Shown: one piece after another, positions 17,279 through 25,442 of the stretch
How positions within the stretch are numbered: the stretch's first letter is position 1
Layout: each line of letters begins with the position of its first letter
DNA from: Planctomycetota bacterium
GTDB taxonomy: Bacteria > Planctomycetota > Phycisphaerae > Phycisphaerales > UBA1924
Reading direction: 5' to 3'
Length of the DNA: 64,000 bases
NCBI GenBank assembly: GCA_024280755.1
Contig: JAJRPN010000012.1
Span: 1 to 64,000 of the forward strand
The notes under the pieces: model-generated
What the model was told of the DNA's origin: nothing
Databases searched by the model: none
Seen by the model: the letters and a program-made list of their open reading frames with translations, nothing else
Program-made: the position numbers and the translations under genes

Positions 17279-17348
17279 AACGAGCCGCGACCGTCAGGGA
17301 GTGGTCTTGATCCAAGAAAAAACCGCTCCCTGACGGTCGCGGCTCGTT
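17279..17348. repeat. Long inverted repeat with 23-bp perfect arms
   Basis: The arms 17279-17301 (AACGAGCCGCGACCGTCAGG...) and 17326-17348 are exact reverse complements, separated by 24 bp. The core GAGCCGCGACCGT is a motif found dispersed in many planctomycete genomes (from memory). It sits between the 3' end of clpC and the start of the ABC permease, both on the minus strand, and could act as a terminator for clpC. Confidence 0.75.
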
Positions 17349-17372
17349 TGGTTTGGATGGAATCGAACAGGA

Positions 17373-19922
17373 TCAGTTCGATTTGGACTCGGCTTCCTCT
17401 GCTTGCGACTTGCTGTCTTCTGCATTCTCCTCAGCGGGTGCTTCTGGCGGTGCGACGAAGGTGGCATCGAAGGAGAGGAAATCATCTTCGCCCTTGCGGG
17501 TTGCTTTGAGAATGTTCTTCTCATGGAGTTCGCCGCTGAGGAGCATTTCTGACAACGGGTCTTCGATGTAGGACCCGATGGCGCGACGCAGTGGGCGGGC
17601 ACCATAATCGGGGTTGTATCCCTTGTCGATCAGGAAATCCTTGGCAGGCTGATCAAGTTCGAAGGAGAACCCTTGCATGGTCAGGCGCTCGGCAACCTTG
17701 GCGACTTCGAACTCGACGATCGAGACGAGGTCTTCCTTGGTCAAAGGCTTGAACACGATGACATCATCCAGACGGTTGATAAACTCTGGGCGGAAGAACC
17801 GCTCGATTTCTTTCATCAGTACGGACTTGATTGATTCAAACTTGTCGTCCGAGGTGTGCTTGCCAAACCCGAACCCGCCGCCACCCTTGATGAGGTCAGC
17901 ACCGATGTTACTGGTCATGATGAGCACGGTGTTGCGGAAGTCCACATGACGCCCGAAGGAGTCGGTCAAGCGACCTTCTTCCATGATCTGGAGGAGCATG
18001 TTGAAGACATCCGGGTGAGCCTTTTCGACTTCGTCGAGCAGGACGACCGAGTACGGGCGTCGGCGGATCGCTTCGGTGAGCTGACCGCCTTCTTCATAGC
18101 CAACATACCCGGGAGGCGCGCCGACGAGGCGTGAAACGGTGTGTTTCTCCATATACTCGGACATATCCAAATGGATGAGTGAGTCGGCGTTGCCAAACAT
18201 GAACTCGGCGAGTGCCTTGGAGAGCAGTGTCTTACCAACACCTGATGGGCCGACAAAGATGAAGGAACCCATTGGGCGCTTGGGATCTTTGAGCCCGGCG
18301 CGTGCCCGGCGGATGGCTTTGGAGATGACCTTGATCGCGTCGTCTTGGCTGATGACGGACTTGTGGAGTTCGTCTTCGAGCTTGAGGAGGCGTTGGGCTT
18401 CTTCTTTTTCGAGTTTCTGCAAAGGAACGCCGGTCATGTTGGACACGACTTCACGGATGACTTCCTCGTCGACGACGCCTGCAGATTCTTGCTGCTTGGC
18501 GCGCCATTCGGCTTGGATCTCTTCCTTCTTCTTGCGCATCTGCTCGGCCTGGTCACGAAGCTCGGCAGCCTTCTCGTAATCTGCACCCTTGACAGCTTCG
18601 TCTTTGGCGACAGAGAGCTGCTCGATCTCGCCTTCGATGTCGGCGAGGTTTGGTGGCTTGCGCATGGACTTGATCCGAACGCGAGCGCCGGCTTCGTCGA
18701 GGACATCGATGGACTTGTCTGGTTGGACGCGTCCGGTGATGTAACGATCGGAGAGTTCGACCGCAGCACGGAGCGCATCGTCGGTGATGCTCACGCGGTG
18801 ATGCTCTTCGTATTTATCACGGATGCCTTTGAGGATCTCGACAGATTCTTCAGCATTTGGTGGATCGACCGGGATCGATTGGAAACGACGCGCGAGGGCG
18901 GCATCTTTTTCGATGTACTTGCGGTACTCGTCAAAGGTGGTCGCGCCGATGCATTGGATCTCGCCTCGGGCCATCGCAGGCTTGAGGACATTGGATGCGT
19001 CGATCGCGCCTTCAGCGCCGCCCGCACCAACGAGGGTGTGGAGTTCGTCGATGAAGAGGATGACATTGCCAGCCCGGCGGACTTCGTTCATGACCGCTTT
19101 GATGCGCTCTTCAAACTGCCCGCGATATTTGGTTCCTGCGACCATCATGGCGAGATCGAGAACAACCACGCGTTTTTCATGGAGGATATCAGGAACCTCG
19201 TGCGAGATGATTCGTTGGGCAAGCCCTTCGATGATGGCGGTCTTGCCCACACCAGCTTCGCCCAGAAGCACTGGGTTGTTCTTGGTGCGTCGGCACAAGA
19301 TCTGGGTCAGGCGTTCGATTTCCTTTGCCCGCCCGATGACTGGGTCGAGGTGCCCGTCGATAGCAAGCTGGGTGAGATCGCGCCCGAAGGAATCGAGTGC
19401 GGGGGTCTTTGATTTGCCCTTTGGCTTGGAGGACGATCCTGATTCGGAGTGTCCGCCTGCTGCCATTTCAGAGTCAGCTTCTGCACCGGCTCCGAGGAGG
19501 TTGAGTACTTCTTCGCGGACATCTTCGAGCTTGAGCCCGAGATTCATCAGAACCTGGGCAGCCACGCCGTCGTGCTCGCGCAGGAGCCCGAGGAGAATGT
19601 GCTCGGTGCCCACATAGTTGTGGTTGAGGTTGCGAGCTTCTTCGATCGCGTACTCGATGACTTTTTTGGCACGAGGGGTCTGCGGGAGCTTGCCCATGGT
19701 GACCATTTCTGGGCCAGCACGGACGAGTTTCTCGACTTCGAGGCGGACCTTGCGAAGGTCCACATCCAAGTTCTTGAGGACATTGGCGCCGACGCCAGAG
19801 CCTTCTTTGACGAGTCCGAGCAGGATATGCTCGGTCCCGATGTATTCGTGGTTGAAGCGTTGGGCTTCTTGGTTGGCCAAGGCCATCACTTTGCGGGCTC
19901 GATCGGTGAATCGTTCAAACAT
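17373..19922 (-). CDS. clpC: ATP-dependent Clp protease ATP-binding subunit ClpC
   Basis: 849 residues. Two Clp-N repeats ([16 protein letters not shown] and [15 protein letters not shown]), a first AAA+ domain with GEAGVGKT, a UVR-type linker ([19 protein letters not shown]) and a second AAA+ domain with GPSGVGKT define ClpC rather than ClpA or ClpB. It unfolds substrates for ClpP. The ATG at 19922 has a good ribosome site (GGGAGAAGAAG) and starts exactly at the conserved [11 protein letters not shown]; the open frame extends upstream without support. The C-terminus after residue 810 is Glu/Ala-rich. Confidence 0.96.
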   Translation of the reverse strand: MFERFTDRARKVMALANQEAQRFNHEYIGTEHILLGLVKEGSGVGANVLKNLDVDLRKVRLEVEKLVRAGPEMVTMGKLPQTPRAKKVIEYAIEEARNLNHNYVGTEHILLGLLREHDGVAAQVLMNLGLKLEDVREEVLNLLGAGAEADSEMAAGGHSESGSSSKPKGKSKTPALDSFGRDLTQLAIDGHLDPVIGRAKEIERLTQILCRRTKNNPVLLGEAGVGKTAIIEGLAQRIISHEVPDILHEKRVVVLDLAMMVAGTKYRGQFEERIKAVMNEVRRAGNVILFIDELHTLVGAGGAEGAIDASNVLKPAMARGEIQCIGATTFDEYRKYIEKDAALARRFQSIPVDPPNAEESVEILKGIRDKYEEHHRVSITDDALRAAVELSDRYITGRVQPDKSIDVLDEAGARVRIKSMRKPPNLADIEGEIEQLSVAKDEAVKGADYEKAAELRDQAEQMRKKKEEIQAEWRAKQQESAGVVDEEVIREVVSNMTGVPLQKLEKEEAQRLLKLEDELHKSVISQDDAIKVISKAIRRARAGLKDPKRPMGSFIFVGPSGVGKTLLSKALAEFMFGNADSLIHLDMSEYMEKHTVSRLVGAPPGYVGYEEGGQLTEAIRRRPYSVVLLDEVEKAHPDVFNMLLQIMEEGRLTDSFGRHVDFRNTVLIMTSNIGADLIKGGGGFGFGKHTSDDKFESIKSVLMKEIERFFRPEFINRLDDVIVFKPLTKEDLVSIVEFEVAKVAERLTMQGFSFELDQPAKDFLIDKGYNPDYGARPLRRAIGSYIEDPLSEMLLSGELHEKNILKATRKGEDDFLSFDATFVAPPEAPAEENAEDSKSQAEEAESKSN

Positions 19923-20411
19923 GCTTCTTCTCCCGCTGCCCGATTCCTGCGAACCGGACGGCTCTTTCACGCTTTCGCGCCTTCTATTTTGCCAAGTGGT
20001 CAGCCTGCACACCCATTGAGTACAACCCTGCTCGACACATTCTTGTTCGCACCAAACGGGTATTGGGATCTGAAAGATCCGGTTGCGTTTCAAAAAGGCA
20101 CGATTCTGTACCCTCTATCGGCTGCATTGGGCATGCCAGATTGATGAGAGGGTAAAAGTCAGTGAATATCGAGTTAATCATTGGTGAGACGGGAGTTATG
20201 AAGAGCGAGGCGTGGTGCGAGGGCACCTGTTTGGGCAGTTGGAGCGCAAAGTCTGTCATTCCGGCAGGGAAGTTGGGATGATGAAGATTGTGGATGCCTG
20301 ATGGTGGTCACTTGGTAGCGTGAATAGCCGATAGGCGCGCTATAGTCTCTTTCTTTCAGTTTTAAGTTCAACGCAATCGCCCCATCTGGGCCAGTTTGTG
20401 AGGATTTCGTC
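19923..20411. other. Divergent intergenic region between clpC and lpd
   Basis: 490 bp without a supported gene. It must hold the promoters of clpC (leftward) and the lipoamide dehydrogenase gene (rightward). A possible -10 box TATAGT lies at 20341-20346, 65 bp before the lpd start, but I see no matching -35. No CIRCE-like or other known operator is evident. Confidence 0.45.
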
Positions 20412-21953
20412 ATGGCGAATAAGCACTTTGATGTTGTTGTAATTGGTGGTGGGCCAGGTGGTTATGTCGGCGCGATCCGTGCTGCTCAGCTTGGATACAA
20501 GGTGGCGATTATTGAGCGGGCGAAGATGGGAGGCGTGTGCCTCAACTGGGGCTGTATCCCATCAAAGGCACTCATCGCCAACGCCGAACTGATGGAAAAG
20601 CTTGCTGAACAAGAAGAATGGGGCGTCACGACCGGCGAAGTGAAGTTCGATTGGAAAAAGGTTATTGGTCGATCGCGTGATGTATCTGCCAAACTCAACA
20701 AAGGTGTTGAGTATTTGATGAAAAAGAACAAAATCGAGTTCATTAATTTACATGCAAAAATTGTAAAAGCTGGTCCAAAGGTTGAGATTGAGCTGCGCGA
20801 GTGTGATCTCCAAGAAGAACTCACGCCTTCGCCTGTAAAGGTCAACGCGGTCAAAGAGACGATTACTTGTGATAAGGTGATCGTGGCAACCGGCGCTGTT
20901 GCACGAGACCTGCCATTCGCCAGGTTTGATGGCGACAAAATCTGGGGTGCTCGTGAAGCGATGAACAACACCGAGCGCCCAGAAAAACTGATTATCGTTG
21001 GTGCGGGAGCCATCGGGATGGAGTTCGGATATGTCTACAAGAACTTCGGAACCCAGGTCACGATCATCGAGATGTTAGATCGTCTGGTGCCTGTCGAAGA
21101 CGAGCAGGTCGGCAAAGAAATGACCAAGATCTACAAGAAGCACGGGTTCAATATCAAGGTCAAGACCGGCGTGCTCGATGTTGATTCATCAGGCAAAGGG
21201 GTCAAGGTCACGGTTGCTCCAATGGGCAAAGACGGCAAGCCAGACACTTCCAAGAAGGAAGTGCTCGAAGCAGACAAGGTGCTTTTGGCAATCGGTGTCG
21301 GCGGACGGTTCGATGGCTTGTTCGATGATTCGCTCGGGCTTGAAACCGTTCGTGGACATATAAAAACGGACTATGTGCCTTTGAGTGATGATACACCAAG
21401 CGAGCCGAAGCCCCTTGATTACAAGACGAATTTGCCCGGGATCTATGCCATCGGCGATGTGATCGGCCCGCCTTGGCTTGCCCATGTTGCAGGCGAAGAA
21501 GCAGTGCTGTGTGTTGAACGATTCGCGTTCAAAGAAGGCAAAGCCAAGCACGATCCGATCCCGATGGACTACACAGTAATCCCCGGATGTACTTACTGCC
21601 ATCCACAGGTCGGCAGCGTTGGCTACACCGAGCAAGCACTCAAAGCCCAAGGCTTGAAGAAGGGTGAAGACTACGATGTTGGCGTGTTTAACAATGGTGC
21701 GCTCGGTAAGGCGATCGCGACCCGGCACACCGATGGATTCGTCAAGATTATCCGTGGTCTCCCTCGCGGCGAGATCCTGGGCACTCACATATTGGGCGAT
21801 CAAGCGACGGAACTGATCGCCGAGATGACCCTTGCACGCAGACTCGAAGCGACGACCGAAGAGATTATTGCGACGGTCCACGCGCATCCAACGATGCACG
21901 AAGCGGTGCATGAAGCGGCACTTGCGAGCGAGGGACGAGTCATCAACTCGTAA
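20412..21953 (+). CDS. lpdA: Dihydrolipoyl dehydrogenase
   Basis: 513 residues. FAD-binding VVVIGGGPGGYVGAIRAAQLG, the redox-active disulfide GGVCLNWGCIPSKAL (Cys43/Cys48), the NAD-binding IIVGAGAIGMEFGYVY, and the C-terminal HAHPTMHEA with the catalytic His are all intact. It is the E3 component that reoxidises lipoamide in pyruvate/2-oxoglutarate dehydrogenase complexes. No E1/E2 genes are adjacent, so it appears to be a stand-alone gene. A terminator follows at 21987-22010. Confidence 0.96.
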   Translation: MANKHFDVVVIGGGPGGYVGAIRAAQLGYKVAIIERAKMGGVCLNWGCIPSKALIANAELMEKLAEQEEWGVTTGEVKFDWKKVIGRSRDVSAKLNKGVEYLMKKNKIEFINLHAKIVKAGPKVEIELRECDLQEELTPSPVKVNAVKETITCDKVIVATGAVARDLPFARFDGDKIWGAREAMNNTERPEKLIIVGAGAIGMEFGYVYKNFGTQVTIIEMLDRLVPVEDEQVGKEMTKIYKKHGFNIKVKTGVLDVDSSGKGVKVTVAPMGKDGKPDTSKKEVLEADKVLLAIGVGGRFDGLFDDSLGLETVRGHIKTDYVPLSDDTPSEPKPLDYKTNLPGIYAIGDVIGPPWLAHVAGEEAVLCVERFAFKEGKAKHDPIPMDYTVIPGCTYCHPQVGSVGYTEQALKAQGLKKGEDYDVGVFNNGALGKAIATRHTDGFVKIIRGLPRGEILGTHILGDQATELIAEMTLARRLEATTEEIIATVHAHPTMHEAVHEAALASEGRVINS

Positions 21954-21986
21954 CTCGGTCTGAGGCTGATGAAGAGAAGTTCAACC

Positions 21987-22010
21987 AACCCGTCAACAGG
22001 CGGGTTTTTT
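21987..22010 (+). terminator. Terminator of the lipoamide dehydrogenase gene
   Basis: AACCCG-TCAACAGG-CGGGTT followed by TTTTT, 34 bp after the stop codon. Confidence 0.85.
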
Positions 22011-22097
22011 GTTGTACTCGACGAGAAATGTGGTAGAGTATTCACTGGGCCGCTCTGTGGGATGCGGATTGGTTTGTAATTTTTTGAGGGGTATATA

Positions 22098-23066
22098 ATG
22101 TTTCGAAGTTCGATCTCGATGGGCTGTTTTTCTATGTTGGCTTGTGTGGTTGGCGCAGCGAGTGCTTTGGGTTCTGGGCCTGAGCATCAGTGCGGGACAG
22201 TGGATGATTCTCATTCGAGGGTGCTGCAAGCCGAGGTTTCCGATCTTGTTGATAATCTTGGCGGCGGGCTTTGTGATGAGTGTGTCATTGAAGTGCATAT
22301 CTTAGTTGATGTGTTTCTCTCTGATGAACTCGGAGACGGTGTATCACAGTTTGTTGATGATGTGATTTTCAAGATGAACGAGACATGGTCGCGCCCATTT
22401 GTTGATGGCGGGATTGGCGTCGGCGTTGTGCTGAGCGAACTCACTATCTTCGAGGGGGGGAACCCTTGGGTTGCGTCGTTCGATTCGTTTGTGATGATTC
22501 AGAATATCAAAGACTATGTAAACACCACTATTCCGATCCGTCCTGATGGGCGTGATGCGGTGATTGTGTTGTCTGGGCTGGACTTTGATGTTGGTGTAGG
22601 TGTTGGCTTTGTTGAGACTTTGTGTCGACCAAGTGCGGTAGGGCTTGTGCAAACAGCTTCGTTTTCGAACGACTTTGTTGCATCCATTGCGAGTCATCAA
22701 CTCGGGCATATCGCTGGAGCCAGGCATGACGGCACAACTGGAACGGAATCATGTGAGACCAGCGGGTTTATCATGGGATTACCAAACCCGTCATCGCCTG
22801 CTGATCGATTGAGTAGCTGTTCGATCGGTGGGATTGTCGGGCATATGTTGGACCCGAGCTTTGATACGCTTTCGTGTTTGTCGCCTCCAGTGTTGCCTTG
22901 CCCGGCAGATCTCACAGGAGATCAGTTGCTCAACTTCTTCGATATCAGCGAGTTTCTCCAGGCGTTTAGTGGGGGAGATTTATTGGCCGATTTTACGAGT
23001 GATGGGCTGTTGAACTTCTTTGATATCTCAGAGTTCCTCATTGAGTTTGCAGCCGGGTGTCCGTGA
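22098..23066 (+). CDS. Secreted reprolysin-like (M12B-type) protein with altered active site and dockerin-like domain
   Basis: 322 residues, with a signal peptide to about residue 24. The metzincin zinc site reads SHQLGHIAGARHDG, followed by SGFIMG (Met-turn). All three His ligands (200, 204, 210) are present, but the catalytic Glu of HExxH is Gln201 (CAA at 22698-22700). The C-terminus has two dockerin-like repeats (ADLTGDQLLNFFDIS, ADFTSDGLLNFFDIS), a preceding Cys (PCPADL) and ends AAGCP. It probably binds zinc and a substrate with little or no peptidase activity (inference from the missing Glu). GAGGGG precedes the ATG. Terminator at 23097-23117. Confidence 0.8.
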   Translation: MFRSSISMGCFSMLACVVGAASALGSGPEHQCGTVDDSHSRVLQAEVSDLVDNLGGGLCDECVIEVHILVDVFLSDELGDGVSQFVDDVIFKMNETWSRPFVDGGIGVGVVLSELTIFEGGNPWVASFDSFVMIQNIKDYVNTTIPIRPDGRDAVIVLSGLDFDVGVGVGFVETLCRPSAVGLVQTASFSNDFVASIASHQLGHIAGARHDGTTGTESCETSGFIMGLPNPSSPADRLSSCSIGGIVGHMLDPSFDTLSCLSPPVLPCPADLTGDQLLNFFDISEFLQAFSGGDLLADFTSDGLLNFFDISEFLIEFAAGCP

Positions 23067-23096
23067 GTTGAAAAAGCATCGATAATGAGTTTTCTT

Positions 23097-23117
23097 CCTG
23101 CTATGAGCGGGTTTTTT
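23097..23117 (+). terminator. Terminator of the reprolysin-like gene
   Basis: CCTGCT-ATG-AGCGGG stem followed by TTTTTT. Confidence 0.75.
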
Positions 23118-23186
23118 ATTGGTGATTCTGTGGGGTTGTGGTAGGATGCTCGCTGGTATTTCAGGCTGAAAATCAAGGGAGATGTC

Positions 23187-24239
23187 ATGGTCCGATATTG
23201 TGTATTGTGGTGTGCTGTTGCAGGGGTTTGTGGAATTGCGAGCGCACAAGATGTGTTGTTGATTCCTGATTCGTCCGCGGACCGGGTCTGGATGTTCTCA
23301 GCCTTGGATGGCACGATGATCGACAACGCGTTTATTGTTGATCCCGGATCGGCCAACGGGGTCGATGTGTTTGATCGCCCGATGGAGGTGCTTCTTGCGA
23401 GTGACGGGTCGTTATTGATCACTGATCAGTTTGCCAATGTGGTGTCGCATTTTCATGCCGACGGCTCGTTCATCGGCATCCTCTCGCTCGGTGGGATCGA
23501 AGACAATAACATCATGAACAATATCCGAGGCGGGCATGTGCTGACGCAGGGGGCGGGGGCTGGCGATGTGTTGGTGACGAACTCGGGGGCGTTTAATGAT
23601 TTGGTGGTATCGCAAAAAAATGTGAAGCGGCTTGATCCAGTTGATGGTTCGGAGAAGCAGGACTTCGCGTTTAATCGGTATGGCGGGATTCGTGGCCCGT
23701 TCGATGTAATCGAATACAACGGCGAGGTGTTAGTCGCCGACGAAGGACAAGACAAGATTGTTCGATACACGCTTGATGGCAAGTTTAATGAGCGGTTCAC
23801 GAGTTCGTTTGTTGTGCCTCAGCTTGATTTCCCCCAGCAGATGGCGATCGCGAGTAATGGGAACCTGCTGGTATGTTCGTTTTCTAATGGTGTGATTCTT
23901 GAGTTTGATTCCGATGCGAATCTTGTTGGTCAGTATGACCCGGGGAATCTGGATCTTTATCGCGGGATCGCTGAGCTTGATAATGGGAACTTGTTGGTGA
24001 CCACGACTACCGGGGTCTTTGAAGTCACGCGTGCCGGTGTGGTCGTTGAAACGGAAGCTGCGGGCAATGGGTTTCGGTATATGACACGATTCACGCCTCC
24101 GGCTGGGTTGTTGATGAGCAATGAACAGGATTCGCAATTGCGTGAACCGATTGCGATGCCGATGCCTGATCCACGATCCAAGGCAGAAGCAATCGCAGAT
24201 GAACTTGGGTTGTCGACAAGTGTGGAGGGCTCGAAATGA
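23187..24239 (+). CDS. Secreted beta-propeller (NHL/SMP-30-like) protein
   Basis: 350 residues, with a signal peptide ending GIASAQD. Repeats such as RPMEVLLASDGSLLITDQ, FDVIEYNGEVLVADEGQDKIVRY and QQMAIASNGNLLVCSFSNGVI follow the blade pattern of NHL-type propellers. There is no dockerin domain, unlike most neighbours. AAGGGAG precedes the ATG. Its stop overlaps the start of the next gene by four bases (ATGA at 24236-24239), so the two are probably translationally coupled and the dockerin of the partner may act for both (inference). Confidence 0.75.
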   Translation: MVRYCVLWCAVAGVCGIASAQDVLLIPDSSADRVWMFSALDGTMIDNAFIVDPGSANGVDVFDRPMEVLLASDGSLLITDQFANVVSHFHADGSFIGILSLGGIEDNNIMNNIRGGHVLTQGAGAGDVLVTNSGAFNDLVVSQKNVKRLDPVDGSEKQDFAFNRYGGIRGPFDVIEYNGEVLVADEGQDKIVRYTLDGKFNERFTSSFVVPQLDFPQQMAIASNGNLLVCSFSNGVILEFDSDANLVGQYDPGNLDLYRGIAELDNGNLLVTTTTGVFEVTRAGVVVETEAAGNGFRYMTRFTPPAGLLMSNEQDSQLREPIAMPMPDPRSKAEAIADELGLSTSVEGSK

Positions 24240-25294
24240 ATACGAATCGATTTATAAAGAAGCAGTGTATGAATAGTTTGAACCTCGTTGGCGCGGCCGC
24301 CGTGATGGCTTTGTCGATGAACGCGTCGGCTGGCGGTGATGCGTCGGTGCAGGCGTACATCATCGAAGGGTCTGGGTTCTTTGGAGCGCCGGGGATCGAG
24401 CTTGGGCGCGTGGGGCTGGTTGATCTGTCTGATCCGAGCCTGGTGACATCGGTTGCTTTGGCAGCGACTGATTTGCGGTTTGGCGGCGCAGATATTCGCC
24501 CAGGGACGGCTGATTTGGTTGCATTTGAAAACACAACCAATGCGTTGCGCACGCTCGACTTGATCAGTGGGGGCAACACGCTGATCGACTCGGTTGGCTA
24601 TATGGAATCTGGCGTAGCCGGGATGGCGTATTCGAATGATGGATCTGTTGTGTATGTGACGACAACTGTCGGCGCGTTTTTGCGGATCGTTGAAGCCGAC
24701 GCGGATACGGGGGCAGTGCTTGATGTACACAATATATTGAACTTCGTCGTTTCGTCGTTGGCTGTGGTGCCCGAGGGGCATTCGTCGTTGGTTGCGGGCG
24801 ATTTGTATGGTTTGGCTGCGAGCTTTGGCGGTTCGCTTCGATTGATAAATATTGATTTGGATACCAACACGGTTGTTTCGCAGCAGTCATTGTTTGGAAT
24901 TGGGTTCACGCCTCAGTTTGAGACAGGGTTGGACTTCGCACCCGACGGAACGCTGTATGCGGTTATTCAAGGGTTCGATGAGGTTTCGCCTGATAATTTT
25001 GTCGAGATATCAAGCCATTTGTACACCATTGATCCTCTGGTCGGATCGGTTGTTGATCTTGGTGTGATCGAGGGCGATCAGACTTGGGATGCGGTGACGA
25101 TGGTGATTGATGATGGCGTTGCGGCGTGTTTGGCGGATATCAATGGAGACGGGACGCTCAACTTCTTTGATGTCAGTGCATTCCTCAACGCGTTCGCTGC
25201 TGGTGATCTTGTCGCCGACTTTACGGGCGATGGGATGTTGAACTTCTTTGATGTCTCGGCGTTTCTTAATGCGTTCGCTGCTGGGTGTCCGTAA
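24236..25294 (+). CDS. Secreted beta-propeller-like protein with GC-type dockerin-like domain
   Basis: 352 residues, with a signal peptide ending SMNASAGG. The body has propeller-like repeats (GVAGMAYSNDGSVVYVTTT, TGLDFAPDGTLYAVIQGF). The C-terminus contains CLADINGDGTLNFFDVS and ADFTGDGMLNFFDVS and ends AAGCP. The ATG overlaps the stop of the preceding propeller gene by four bases. A terminator-like hairpin follows at 25341-25368. Ligand and partner unknown. Confidence 0.78.
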   Translation: MNTNRFIKKQCMNSLNLVGAAAVMALSMNASAGGDASVQAYIIEGSGFFGAPGIELGRVGLVDLSDPSLVTSVALAATDLRFGGADIRPGTADLVAFENTTNALRTLDLISGGNTLIDSVGYMESGVAGMAYSNDGSVVYVTTTVGAFLRIVEADADTGAVLDVHNILNFVVSSLAVVPEGHSSLVAGDLYGLAASFGGSLRLINIDLDTNTVVSQQSLFGIGFTPQFETGLDFAPDGTLYAVIQGFDEVSPDNFVEISSHLYTIDPLVGSVVDLGVIEGDQTWDAVTMVIDDGVAACLADINGDGTLNFFDVSAFLNAFAAGDLVADFTGDGMLNFFDVSAFLNAFAAGCP

Positions 25295-25340
25295 AGGATA
25301 GATTGGCAACGATTGGCTATTACTGGCCATGTAGAATCCG

Positions 25341-25368
25341 ATAAACCCGCCTGATTTGGTGGGTTTAT
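25341..25368 (+). terminator. Hairpin terminator after the two-gene propeller operon
   Basis: ATAAACCCGCC-TGATTT-GGTGGGTTTAT, an 11-bp stem with one G-T pair. The T-run is within the descending arm. Confidence 0.7.
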
Positions 25369-25442
25369 CTTGCATGGTGGGTGGGTTGGTCGGTATATTG
25401 GGCACTGGGCGATGGTGCCCATACTCGGAAAAGGGATTCAAT

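Noticed and set aside
18345-19412. 355-codon plus-strand frame opposite clpC
   Set aside because: Antisense shadow of a strongly conserved coding region; no independent motif.
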